Shown here: positions 22,482 through 32,792 of the stretch, piece by piece
Layout: the number at the start of each line of letters is the position of its first letter
Position numbering within the stretch: position 1 is the first letter of the stretch
From: Protopterus annectens
Lineage: Eukaryota; Chordata; Ceratodontiformes; Protopteridae
Length of the DNA: 64,000 nt
Assembly (NCBI RefSeq): GCF_019279795.1
Contig: NC_056749.1
Span: 570,019,085 to 570,083,084, forward strand
Direction: 5' to 3'
Translations under genes and position numbers: made by a program
The notes under the pieces: model-generated
What the model saw: the letters and a program-made list of their open reading frames with translations, nothing else
Database searches by the model: none
Told to the model about the DNA's origin: nothing

Positions 22482-22625
22482 TAGATTCACAGATTCATAG
22501 ATTAGTACTAGATTATCTGCCCTTGTGGGTCATTTAAAGTCTAACCAGTTACCCCATGTAAGAATCAAACCCTGCACCTTATGTCTGTAAGGTAAGCACT
22601 TTAATCATTATACCAACCTCCCATC
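22482..22625 (-). mobile_element. tRNA-derived SINE with CR1-type tail
   Basis: Read on the minus strand, the 5' part is tRNA-like. An A-box-like TGGTATAATGATTAAAG is followed by an anticodon arm CCTTA-CAGACA-TAAGG, and a B-box-like GGTTTGATTC. The 3' part reads 'gggcagataatctagtacta' then 'aatctatgaatctgtgaatc', matching the CR1 tail 'gggcagatagcctagtataa' plus its 'aacctatg' octamers (18545-18572). The SINE therefore probably uses the CR1 reverse transcriptase. Length is about 145 bases. Pol III box identification is by eye. Confidence 0.75.
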
Positions 22626-24189
22626 TTATTGAACTTGTCTCATGCGGGACAATAAGGACTAGGATAAGGGGGAGTTCTCTGGGGAAAATACACCATTCTG
22701 GGAAACAGTCCAAACTGCAGAACCAATAAGCCTGGACAGAATTACGGTTATAATACGATACAAGTTCTAGTTGGAGGTGACCATAACCATATTCCCATGC
22801 AGTTTATTGACATCATTAAATATGAAGGCTTTAAACAAAACATTACTAGGAAAAAACAATGGGTCATGTCAAATCTGAAGGGTCAAACAGTGAATTACTT
22901 ATAAAAGGGGAAGCCACCACAAATGCCTGAGCTGATGACTTCCCAGATGGAATTACTGTGACAATAGAAATGGATTCTTAAACAAGTTTACCAGTGGCTA
23001 AATCAAACAAGTACAAACTCAAAACACATAACAAAACCAAATAACCAATTAGTAAAATACTGTCAACTATATAAAATTATAGAACAAAGGAAGAAACAGA
23101 GAGAGGAAAAAACAACAGAATTACTAGTTCAGACATTAATACAACACAAACCATTAATACAACACAAACCAGTGATTTCAATGTATGAAATGAACATTAA
23201 ATGGAAATAAAAAACTTTGAGAGAGATGACTGTATACCATAAACCCTACTTAGCATTAATGATATTTACAAATAGTTATGTTGAAGTTTGAGACTATTGC
23301 TACAGTATGGATTTGCTTAAGATGCCTGACTTATACCCCACAGTCCTATGAAAGCATTCAAAATATGTTGTTAGCATTACACAAAGAATCAGGATATTTA
23401 AACATTAATAAGCCACCCAGACTAAAGGATGCATCAAGGAGCCAGGCAATGCTGCCAAGAAACTATATTTAACAAACACTTGCATCGTGGAGAACCACCT
23501 TACAACTATAAGACCGCTACCATGATAAGCAAAGGTCCAGAACAAAAAGCAATTTTGCAATAACCCAATAAGTCTGCTCAAATGTCTCTCTAAGCTGCCA
23601 GTGAGACTGATTCTTGAAATGCTGGAAAAATGGCTCTGGAATGAAACTGGAGAAGTAAATCTGGGCATTCATATTCAGAACATATAATAAAACATTAGTA
23701 TTGATAGTCCGATCGTAACTTTTTGTAATACATGGAGCTTTCTCTGCTCCATGTACTACCAGTTACAGAAACGAAAAAAGGAGAAAGCGTGAGGTGTTTT
23801 GTTGGCTTTGAAAAGGCACGACAGCAACTTAGACAGTGATTTAAAAAAATCAAAAGTTTTATGAGGGAAATGGCAAAATATTAAGCAAAATCAGGAACAG
23901 TTGAGCGGTAGCGGCAGCAGGCAGAAACAAAGTGCTCATCTGCAGATATAATAGCACATTCAATTCAACTGCACTTTCTGTTTCTAAGTGTGGAAGAGTG
24001 AAGTTCTAATAGCTTTTAAAAGCTGTTTATCTTCTGCTTGTGTTCTTTAATAGCATTGCCCAGTGGACCCGAATTTAAAAGCAATTAAGTATCCTTGATA
24101 CAGTTTTGTTAAGCACCCCAAAGAGCTGTTAAGATGAGGTTTTGGACTGTGAAAGCATTTAACAGGGGTATCTTTTTTTCTGATTTCAG
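22626..24189. other. Intergenic or intronic DNA
   Basis: AT-rich sequence without recognised repeats. Short frames (e.g. 23278-23472) have no family signature. It may be intronic if the exon at 24190 is real. Confidence 0.35.
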
Positions 24190-24246
24190 AGAGTAATCAT
24201 GGCACTACAACTAATTATTTTATTGCTCGCTCTTGTTGGTCACAAG
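24190..24246 (+). CDS. Candidate host exon encoding a signal peptide
   Basis: A pyrimidine-rich tract ending 'tttttttctgatttcag' (up to 24189) looks like a 3' splice site. Nine bases later ATG at 24199 opens a 16-codon frame reading MALQLIILLLALVGHK, a textbook signal-peptide start, and AAG|gtataa at 24246/24247 looks like a 5' splice site in phase 0. No transposon explains this segment. It would be the second exon of a secreted or membrane protein gene on the plus strand. I cannot name the gene. Short exons arise by chance, so confidence is modest. Confidence 0.35.
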
Positions 24247-24433
24247 GTATAAAGGATTCATTTCTAGCTGCTAAGACCTATTGTTTTAGGTTTACATAGG
24301 TAACCATTCAATAGTTTCAAAACAAGTCCACTTTATATTGTCTTTCAAAAAGTGTATCCTTTATCACACACCCTACTCTATTGCCAAGTCTGTCCCACTT
24401 TGTACATCTGAAAAGGTGGCAACACTATAAACT

Positions 24434-24985
24434 CTTCAAAAAATAAAAAAAAAAAAAACACTGGCAGTATTGAGTTGAAAGTTCCACAAAAAGGGTTTTA
24501 TTGGCCCGGAAAAACAAGTGAAGTAAGCGTTTTCGTCTTGCTTCAATGAACAAAACTTCTCCAGACAAAAAAACTCATCCTAAACACATCCATTTAAATC
24601 TGTTAAAAATCACATGACCGTATTAATTAAGACTTAAAAGATATATCCCCGAAAGGAACATTTATAAATAACTTTATATGTCCTTTAAAAACATGAAATG
24701 ATGTGAAATGATTACCATGTAAAATCAACACAGAATAAGAAAAAGTGACTGACCTAACTAGACTGTGAACTTCTAATAATTAACAACATGATCTAAAAAT
24801 TAAAATTAGTACAGAAAGACAGTACAAACAAATGTGTAACAAAATGAAAGAAAAGAACTACCAAACATATATTCGCCTTCCTTATAGTGGAAGAATGAAC
24901 AAAAATGACATTACCTTTGTAGACTCATTAATTTTAAAACACAGGCTAAGGAGCATGCATCATTCAAGCCTGGTTGGCTATAAGC
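24434..24985 (-). repeat. Left arm of Penelope-like terminal inverted repeat
   Basis: Reverse complement of 28335-28879 with high identity over about 550 bases, including 'aaataaactttatatgtcc'-type stretches and the region 'ttgttcattgaagcaagacg'. It ends at the target duplication. Confidence 0.85.
24521..24567 (-). ncRNA. Degenerate hammerhead-ribozyme-like motif (Penelope LTR)
   Basis: On the minus strand: CTGGAGA (consensus CUGANGA with one change), one extra A, a 6-bp stem GTTTTG/CAAGAC closing a loop, then GAAAACGCTT. This matches the layout of the better motif at 26440. Stem I is weak, so it is probably inactive. Confidence 0.35.
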
Positions 24986-25479
24986 ATTTAATTTTAATTT
25001 AACAAAAAAACAAAGGTAATGACCAAGAAGTAAGCGCTCCTCTCGCAGAAGTAGGAAATTAAACACCCAATCGAAATGCTGAGGAGCAGACCAGGACTGT
25101 TCAATAGTATCAGCATAATACACAGTATTTCAATGTTCAAACTAAAAAAAGCTGGAAGCCAAAAACAAATCCACTTACAGACTAAAATCCAAAGATTTAT
25201 TGCAAGCAATGGCAGGTTTCTTCAAGCCAAAAAAGCACTCGCAGTACAGAACTAATTTATATTCACATTAATAACTACAATTATGACATCATATCCTGTT
25301 AGCTAATTATTCTTAAAACATCAGTACATCTCAGTATACAGGAAAACAATAAAAGACCATATTTAGAATCTATCCAAAATGTATAATCAAACATATAAAA
25401 TTACTTATACATTGATAAGACACATCACATATTACATTAAAAATCATTCACTTCTGTCTGTATCCCTACTACTATCCTG

Positions 25480-26090
25480 AAGTTAGTGAAGTCTTTACTA
25501 AGAATTGGGGGATTCTTATGGTAGACCCACACTTGAAAGAGATTGTAGGTGATGGACCCTTTTTCCAGTTTAGGAATAGGAAGAACCTACAAAGACTGTT
25601 ATGTTATCCGAGGGCTACTCGTATGGACATTAGAGGTACTTTCCGCTTTGGGTACTACCCCTTGTAATAGTTGTAACTATTGCGGTTATTTAAATAGTGA
25701 CCTTGTATTTGTGCATCCAGTCACAGGGAGGAGATTTAGGTTTGATTCCGAAGCGACCTGCAAAACAGAACATGTTGTTTACCTTGCCCGTTGTATAGCA
25801 TGCCCTGCGTTTTACATAGGAAGAATGGACAGAAGGCTACAGCACAGAATTAGAGAACACTTATACCATATATATGCATTAGGTCAGTTAAGAATGCCCT
25901 TTAGAAACATGTCTTAGACACTGATTCACAACATTCCTTTAGGTTTCAAGTATTACAAGTCAACACTGTTAGCTTAAGGGGGAGGGGGGGACACAAGGAA
26001 CTACACTGAAAATACAGAGGTTAAGTGGATTATTAGGTTACGGGCGGAGCAGTAGCCTGGATTGAATGATAAAATATCAGTTAAACCAGT
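25480..26090 (+). pseudogene. Penelope-like RT-EN linker and GIY-YIG endonuclease
   Basis: The segment starts in the linker (KEIVGDGPFFQFRNRKNLQ), shifts frame near 25600, and then shows the cysteine cluster CNSCNYC followed by FRFDSEATCKTEHVVYLARC, the GIY-YIG-like core ACPAFYIGR, and the Arg/Glu-His helix RLQHRIREHLYHI. A later frame gives DSQHSFRFQVL and KWIIRLRAEQ with PGLND, the usual end of this endonuclease. This nuclease class makes the nick used for insertion in Penelope-like elements. The frameshifts at ~25600 and ~25915 disable it. Confidence 0.8.
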
Positions 26091-26200
26091 ATTAAAAAGC
26101 AGGAAGTTAGTAGTGAAATCTTAAATGCTTTCATAGTAGACTTTTATATTTATTTTATAGATACGTGTTGACTGTTTCTTGTCTTTTTTAAGTGATTCTA

Positions 26201-26636
26201 GTAGGGATACAGACAGAAGTGAATGATTTTTAATGTAATATGTGATGTGTCTTATCAATGGATAAGTAATTTTATATGTTTGATTATACATTTTGGATAG
26301 ATTCTAAATATGGTCTTTTATTGTTTTCCTGTATACTGAGATGTACTGATGTTTTAAGAATAATTAGCCAACAGGATATGATGTCATAATTGTAGTTATT
26401 AATGTGAATATAAATTAGTTCTGTACTGCGAGTGTTTTTTGGCTTGAAGAAACCCACACGGGTGAAAGCGCTTGCCATTGCTTGCAATAAATCTTTGGAT
26501 TTTAGTCTGTACATAGATTTGTTTTTGGCTTCCAGCTTTTTTGAGTTTGAACATTGAAATACTGTGTTTTATGCCGATACTATCGAACAGTCCTGGTCTA
26601 TTCCTCAGCATTTCGATTGGGTGTTTAATTTAATTT
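26201..26636 (+). repeat. Penelope LTR-like segment, inverted relative to 25075-25466
   Basis: From 'agtagggatacagacagaag' (26201) the sequence is the reverse complement of 25466 back to about 25075, then stops near 26636 at the junction with the minus-oriented RT block. The two arms flank the endonuclease block and could form a long hairpin. Confidence 0.8.
26440..26477 (+). ncRNA. Hammerhead-ribozyme-like motif in Penelope LTR
   Basis: Layout: stem I TGGC (26440-26443) pairing with GCCA (26474-26477); core TTGAAGA (consensus CUGANGA, one change); stem II ACCC-acac-GGGT (26452-26463); GAAA (26464-26467); then GCGCTT, a short palindromic stem III ending at a CUU cleavage triplet. Small-stem-III hammerheads are known from Penelope-like LTRs. 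The inverted sister copy near 25210-25245 has lost stem II and GAAA. One core mismatch and an extra A may weaken activity. Confidence 0.5.
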
Positions 26637-26809
26637 TAATTGCCACAATAATGCGCATATTTCCAATTTTAAAGCAAGTGGGCCCCCTCTTCTAAGATCC
26701 TGCTCTATCTGTTCGATGACTCTAAAGCTGAAACTATGTTCAGGAAGTTCTTGGACATGTTTAGCCAATGCATTCTCTAACCTTAAAGTTTGACACTTAG
26801 CTAGGAACT

Positions 26810-27983
26810 AATTGTCTTCAGACACTATGAGGGCTGCCCTTACCAAATGCTTCTTCACAACAGATCTCTTCTGCTGCTGTGTATGGCTACTGGTGTAGTG
26901 AAGGAATGAATTAGAGTAGGTGGGTTTCCTATGGATCTTAGCTTTAAACACTTTGCAGTCCTTGTCCCTATACAGTTCTACATTCAAGTATACAGTACTC
27001 TCCAAGCCCAAATTATGAGTAAAAACAGAAATTGTGTGGAATAATTTAGATATTTCAAGAACTTCAGAATATCTACAATGTCACCATCAAACATAATAAA
27101 GACATCATCCAAATATCTAGTATAAAAATAAATATTACCCTTGAACGTGTTGGTATTATTGTTTCCAATGGGCCATCACAAGGTTGGCAAAACTTGCCCC
27201 ACAGGGAGAGCCCATTGCAAAACCTGTTTTTTGCAAATAGTACCTCCCTTCAAACATAAAATAGTTGCTGGTTAGTACCAGGTCTAATAATTCTTGCATA
27301 AGTTCAATTTCCCTTACCGTACTGCCTTTTTCTTTCATAATACTGGTTACCCATTCAATACCAGTGTCTGGGGGTATAACAGTGTAAAGGTCTTTTACCT
27401 TGATGGTCAAAAATATAACACTGTCCTTATATTCAAGATTATTATTCAAAAAGGACCAAGAATCCTTACAAACATGATCTACTTGCTCGAAGAACTTCTT
27501 CAACACCGTATCCACATATTTAGCTATAGAGTAGGTGATGGAATTTCTCCCATTCACTATAGGTCGAAGGGTTGGGTCCTCCAGGTCTTTATGGACCTTG
27601 GGGATTCCAAAAATGACAGGTGTAAGGGGTGCTAAACTAGACAGATAAGTATACAAATCTAGAGAGATCCTAGATTCTATAAACAAATCTTTCAAAAATA
27701 CTTTTATTTTCTGATATGACCGGTTCACTTCATTCAGTAAGGCCAGAGCATAATTATCAGTGTTAAGTAACTTCAACATACGTTCCTTGTAATCATTTTC
27801 ATCAAACAATACAAGACCACCCCCTTTATCGGGTTTTGTAACCCTTACATTCTGAAATTTTAAATAATTCAGTTTATCCCAGTCATGTTTGTTAAAATTC
27901 AGTGCTTTGTTCATAAATCCATATTTACTGTTGTCTAGAGCATCACGTAAATCCAATTCATAAACATGCTCAAATATTGACAA
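26810..27983 (-). pseudogene. Penelope-like reverse transcriptase
   Basis: The 275-codon frame 27983-27156 and its frameshifted continuation to about 26810 give most of a Penelope-clade RT: VTKPDKGGGLVLFDENDY; PVIFGIPKVHKDLEDP with LRPIVNG; the palm motif A (KVKDLYTVIPPDTGI, in place of D-x-x-S-L-Y); and TGFAMGSPCGASFANLVM. After a frameshift near 27156 come the catalytic YLDD box (27105), a thumb with LNVELYRDKDCKVFKAKIHRKPTY-like sequence, and KRSVVKKHLVRAAL. The RT is then joined by an internal deletion near 26800 to the C-terminal end of the GIY-YIG domain (ENALAKHVQ). Telomerase-like RT grouping is known for this family. Confidence 0.88.
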
Positions 27984-28119
27984 AATGGGGGGTAAAGGTG
28001 GGGTAAATGCAATTAACAGTCTACACTCTTTTTGTACAAAACCCTAGTTCTTAAACATACTCTCCAAGTTCAATTTACAAATAAAAAGTCTTAAGTCGAT
28101 AATTGTCCTGGACAGATTT

Positions 28120-28356
28120 ACTCGTTGGTCAGGGACAAATGTATGTAAGTTGAAGAAGAGAGTATATGAACATATTTACAGCATTAAAAAATCAAAGTCA
28201 GAGAACGCATTGGCTAAACATGTCCAAGGACTCCCTGAACATAGTTTCAGCTTTAGAGTCATTGACCAGATAGAGCAGGATCCTAGAGGAGGGCCCACTT
28301 GCTTTAAAATTGGAAATACGCAAATTACTGTGGCAATTAAAATTAAATGCTTATAG
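28120..28356 (+). pseudogene. GIY-YIG endonuclease C-terminal fragment
   Basis: The frame 28150-28356 reads KKRVYEHIYSIKKSKSENALAKHV and HSFSFRVIDQIEQDPRGG. This is the helix and C-terminal part of the same endonuclease seen at 25800, from a slightly different copy. The catalytic GIY-YIG strands are missing. It opens directly into the right inverted-repeat arm. Confidence 0.7.
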
Positions 28357-28879
28357 CCAACCAGGCTTGAATGATGCATGTTCCTTAGCCTGTGTTTTAA
28401 AATTAATGCGTCTACAAAGGTAATGTCATTTTTGTTCATTCTTCCAATATAAGGAAGGTGAACATATGTTTGGTAGTTCATTTTGTTACACATTTGCTTG
28501 TACAGTCTTTCTGTACTAATTTTAATTTTTAGATCATGTTGTTAATTATTAGAAGTTCATAGTCTAGTTTGGTCAGTCACTTTCCCTAATTCTGTGCTGA
28601 TTTTAAATGGGCATCATCGTTTCACATCATTTTATATTTCTAAAGGACATAGAAAGTTATTTATAAATGTTCCTTTTGGGGATATACCTTTTAAGTCTTA
28701 ATATGGTCATGTGATTTTTAACTGATTTAAATGGATGAGTTTGGGATGTGTTTTATTGTCTGAAGTTTTGTTCACTGAAGCAAGACGAAAGTGCTTACTT
28801 CACTTGTTTTTCTGGGCCAATAAAACTCTTTTGTGGAACTTACAACTCAATACTGCCAGTGTTTTTTTATTTTTTTGAA
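28335..28879 (+). repeat. Right arm of Penelope-like terminal inverted repeat
   Basis: Inverted partner of 24434-24985. Contains AATAAAA near 28818 and a further-decayed hammerhead-like block near 28755-28800, and finishes with 'ctgccagtgttttttta' before the target duplication. Confidence 0.85.
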
Positions 28880-28897
28880 GTGGCAACACTATAAGCT

Positions 28898-30099
28898 TTC
28901 ATACTGTGCACTTAAGAATTTACTTTCCTGCTAACAGATACACAAATATTACACTTGTAAATGAGCTGAGGGTCTGTATTTTATTATACAGTATATGGAA
29001 GTGTGCACTTCCTGGTAGTGAACCCCAGTCTAGATTTTAGTGCGTTTCACAGGTACTTATCACAATGGATGTGGCTTTGCAGAAAATAAAAATGTGTTTA
29101 AAGCAGCAATTAAGCTGATGTATTAACACTAATTTTATTAGAATCATATTGTAACAGTGTATTGCTCAGATTGTTGCAACCAATAACCATAGGAATCTAA
29201 AAATCATACTGATGTAATAAGGGCAAAAAAATGCATAATATACATACTATTTTCTTAAATGTATACATTATCAGCTAAATATTCATATACACAGCATTAT
29301 TTACACTGGGTACAAGTACAGCTTATGGGATTTCTACAAAAAAAATTGCAACAGGAGACTTGGCAATTATTTTATTATTATAAACTGAAGTCTCAGACTT
29401 TGTAGATTTTGTGTGCTTCCACTAAGATGCAATGTGAACAGGACTATGCTGATCAGACTGTCTGCTAATGACTGCATCTACAACCACTCAGGCTGCCAGT
29501 TAAACAGCAACAGCAGCATCACAAGAATGTTCTAACAGAACGATGACTTGTTCAGTAACGGCTCATTGTCAGTGAGCCATCATTGGGGGGTGGGGGCAGG
29601 ACTGCAGTCCCTATTTAAGGGAGTGTTGCTGTTCCTGTCTGCAGGATGCATCAACAAGCACATCAAACCTCCCTCCCAACCCTCTATGCAGGGCCAGGCG
29701 GTGGCCTTATGGCTTCACCCCCAGGTGCCTCCCTCCGTTCTGGTCAGTGGCCTCGCCTCTCCTCAGGTTTGACCCAGATTTGAACAGTGGCCACAACAAA
29801 CTGTATGTGTGAGTTAAATGGGTTTGACAGCAGGACCGAGGTAGATAGGAATACGCACCCGGTTTTCTCTGAAGTGGCGGCCGGAACAGGGGGTTGTATG
29901 CCAACCAGCTTGAGGTGATGGTTTGACAGTATTTCTTGATATGCTGCATATGAATTATCTATGGCATCACTACTGGCTGTCCTTGACTGTTATATAATAA
30001 AAAGTTGCAAAGTCAGTCTGGAGTGCTTTATGACTCAGCTCAGTGGGCAACTTAATTTAACTATGAAGCCAAGGTGAAAAAAACACTCAGGGGACTACT
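28898..30099. other. Intergenic; includes a GC-richer island
   Basis: No coding relic recognised. Between about 29540 and 29960 base composition becomes GC-richer with several CpGs, 'ctatttaag' near 29612 and C-rich stretches, unlike the surrounding AT-rich DNA. This could be an unrecognised LTR or promoter fragment. Confidence 0.3.
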
Positions 30100-30109
30100 T
30101 CAGACATGT

Positions 30110-30655
30110 AGGAACTCAGAGTAATTAGAATACCAGATACTCACTCATCCACATTGGTCAAAGTTTCTAAATTCTACCAGTGCTGGTCTCTCACCTAGGC
30201 TCCCCTTGTTCCTTTCTCTTTGCCTATACTCTGATATCAGTACTTCACAGGGAAGGCAATCTCTAGCCTGCAGTACAAAGGAATTCTTGGCCTCTTCCCA
30301 TTCTCTTACCTTTCCCTCTCTATTTGTTCCCAGTACCTTGGTTCCCTTGCTAGTTTTCTCCAGTACCATCATCAAAATCTCCTCCTTCCATTGTGGTTTT
30401 CACTTAGTTCTTAGAATCCTTTCTGCTACTTTATGAATATAATATTCTGTACGTTATTGTCATTCGCCTTGAGGATCTACAGCTATATCTAAAATCCCAG
30501 TCTCTCCTTATTTCTTCAGCTTCTCTCCTGTTCCATCATCATCCCTTTCTGCTTTGAATTATAGTTTTCTGCTTGTGCTATGTACAGGAGCCTTAACTGT
30601 GTAGGTCTGAGATACCCTTCAAATCAGGTAATCCCAAATTACCTTGTCCCATTGG
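30110..30655 (-). pseudogene. L1/Tx1-like ORF2 C-terminal relic
   Basis: Reading down from 30655 the minus strand gives QGNLGLPDLKG, the 'GGLG-PDLK' motif found after the RT thumb in Tx1/L1 proteins, followed by about 500 bases of degenerate coding-like sequence without an obvious poly(A). The boundary near 30110 is estimated. Confidence 0.5.
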
Positions 30656-30665
30656 AAAGATCTGT

Positions 30666-31399
30666 GTGCAAAAGACCAGAGGGAAGGGGAGAAAGGCTAG
30701 GTGTATCGGAAGTGGGTTCAAATTGTTTTATCGTGATGTGGATGGGAGGAGAAATGGCGTAGGGGTTATCCTGAAGGAACAGTATGCTAAGAGTGTTTTG
30801 GAGGTGAAAAGAGTGTCTGATAGAGTGATGTTTATGAAGCTGGAAATTGATGGTGTAATGATGAATGTTGTTAGTACATATGCTCCACAAGTTGGGTGTG
30901 CGATGGATGAGAAAGAAAAAAATTTTGGAGCGAGTTGGATGAAGTGGTGATGACTGTACCCAAGGGTGAGAGAGTGGTGATTGGAGCAGATTTCAATGGG
31001 CATGTTGGTGAAGGGAACAGAGGGGATGAGGAAGTGATGGGTGGGTATGGTGTTAAGCAAAGGAATGCAGAAGGTCAGATGGTAGTGGATTTTGCAAAAA
31101 GGATGGAAATGACTGTGGTGAATACATATTTTAACAAGAGGGAGGAGCATAGGGTGACATACAAGAGTGGAGGGAGATGCACACAGGTGGATTATATTTT
31201 ATGTAGAAGGGCCAGTCTGAAGGAGATTGGAGACTGTAAAGTGGTGGCAGGGGAAAGTGTAGTGAGGCAGCATAGGATGGTGGTTTGTAGAATGACATTG
31301 GTGATCAAGAGGAGGAGGAGTGTGAGAGCAGCACCAAGGATAAAATGGTGGAAATTGAAAAAGGTTAATTGTGAAGTGGAGTTCAGGGAAGAGTTATGA
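30666..31399 (+). pseudogene. RTE-like AP endonuclease
   Basis: Frames 30666-30950 and 30935-31399 overlap by a frameshift. Blocks: RRNGVGVILKEQYAKSVLEV, NVVSTYAPQVG, VVIGADFNGHVGEGNRGDEE (GADFN catalytic strand intact), FAKRMEMTVVNTYFNKREEH, TYKSGGRCTQVDYILCRR and VVRQHRMVVCRMTL, where RQHRMV takes the SDH position as in this RTE group. Host databases often mislabel such proteins as 'craniofacial development protein 2-like'. The N-terminal block is missing. Confidence 0.85.
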
Positions 31400-32792
31400 C
31401 AGGCACTGGGTGGCAGTGAAGTGTTACTGAATAGCTGGGTAACTACAGCACAGCTAGTAAGGTAGACTGCTAGAAAGGTGCTTGGTGTGACATCTGGAAA
31501 GAGGAAGGAGGACAGGGTGACCTGGTGGTGGAATGAGGAAGTACAGGAGAGTATACAGAGAAAGAGGATGGCGAAGAAGAAGTGGGATTGTTAGAGAGAT
31601 GAAGAAAGTAGACAAGAGTACAAGGAGATGAGATGCATGGCAAAGAGAGAGGTGGCAAAGGCTAAGGATAAGGTGTATGAAGAGTTGTATGAAAGGCTGG
31701 ACACTAAGGAGGGAGAAAAGGACCTGTATTGAATGGCTAGACAGAGGGAACAAGCTAGTAAAGATGTGCAGCAGGTCAGGGTGATAAAGGATAATGAGGG
31801 AAACATACTCTCAAGTGAAGCGAGTGTGTTAAGCAGATGGAAAGAGTACTTTGAGGGGCTGATGAATAAAGAAAATGAGAGGGAGAGAAGGTTGGATGAT
31901 GTGCGGATAGTGAATCATAAAGTGCAGTGGATTAGCAAGGAGGAAGTAAGGATAGCTATGAAGAGGATGAAGAATGGAAAGGTTGTTGGTCCAGTTGACA
32001 TACCTGTGGAAGCATGGAGGTGTTTAGGTGAAATGGCAGTGGAGTTTTTAACTAGATTGTTTAATGAAATCTTGGAAAGTGAGAGGATGCCTGAGGAATG
32101 GAGAAAAAGTGTTTTGGTACCGATTTTTAAGAATAAGGGTGATGTGGAGAGCTGTACTAACTACAGAGGGATTAAATTGATCAGTCACAGCATGAAGGTA
32201 TGGGAAAGAGTAGTGGAAGCTAGGTTAAGAAGGGACGTGATGATTAGTGATCAGCAGTATGGTTTCATCCCAGGAAAGAGCACTACAGATGCGATGTTTG
32301 CTCTTGAGTGTGTTGATGGAGAAGTACAGAGAAGGTCAGAAGGAGTTACGTTTTGTCTTTGTGGACTTAGAGAAAGCATATGTTAGGGTGCCTAGAGAGG
32401 AATTGTGGTATTGTATGAGGATGTCGGGAGTGTCAGAGAAGTATGTAACAGTGGTACAGGATATGTACGAGGGTAGTGTGACAGCGGTAAGGTCTGCAGT
32501 GGGAGTGACAGATGCATTTAAGGTGGAGGTGGGATTACATCAAGGATCAGCTCTGAGCCCTTTCATATCTGCAATGGTGATGGACAGGTTGACAGACGAG
32601 ATCAGACAGGAGTCCCTGTGGACTATGATATTTGCAGATGACATTGTGATCTGTAGTGAGAGTAGGGAACAGGTGAAGGAGACCCTGGAGAGGTGGAGAT
32701 ATGTTCTAGAGATAAGAGGAATGAAGGTCAGCAGGACTAAGACAGAATATATGTGTGTGAATGAGAGGGAGGATAGAGGATGCAGGGAGTAG
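31400..32792 (+). pseudogene. RTE-like reverse transcriptase
   Basis: A degenerate linker (31400-31730) leads into frames 31733-32386 and 32247-32792. Blocks: EEVRIAMKRMKNGKVVGPVD, EEWRKSVLVPIFKNKGD with NYRGIKLISHSMK, QQYGFIPGKSTTDAMF; after a frameshift near 32310, FVFVDLEKAYVRVPREELW (motif A), VGLHQGSALSPF and TMIFADDIVICSES (catalytic FADD). Catalytic aspartates are present but the frame is broken, so it is inactive. Confidence 0.88.

Larger units (their letters stand above)
24416..28897. mobile_element. Penelope-like element composite with target duplication
   Basis: An 18-base direct duplication gtggcaacactataa(a/g)ct lies at 24416-24433 and 28880-28897, with one mismatch. The enclosed 4.45 kb has four alternating blocks: minus 25466-24434, plus 25467-26636, minus 28105-26637 and plus 28106-28879. 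The outer ~550 bases at each side are inverted copies of one another, beginning with an A/T tract and 'cactggcagtatt'. Coding relics are a Penelope-type RT (minus) and GIY-YIG endonuclease pieces (plus). Penelope-like elements are known for inverted and tandem LTR-like arrangements. The shared duplication shows the whole complex entered as one unit. Confidence 0.85.

Noticed and set aside
28755..28800. Hammerhead-like block in the right Penelope arm
   Set aside because: The core is altered (CTGAAGT) and stem I does not form; listed only as decayed counterpart of 24521-24567.
30728..31150. 140-codon minus-strand frame over the RTE endonuclease, with similar antisense frames at 31454-31806 and 32952-33359
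   Set aside because: Shadows of purine-rich RTE coding sequence; low-complexity composition and no family signature.
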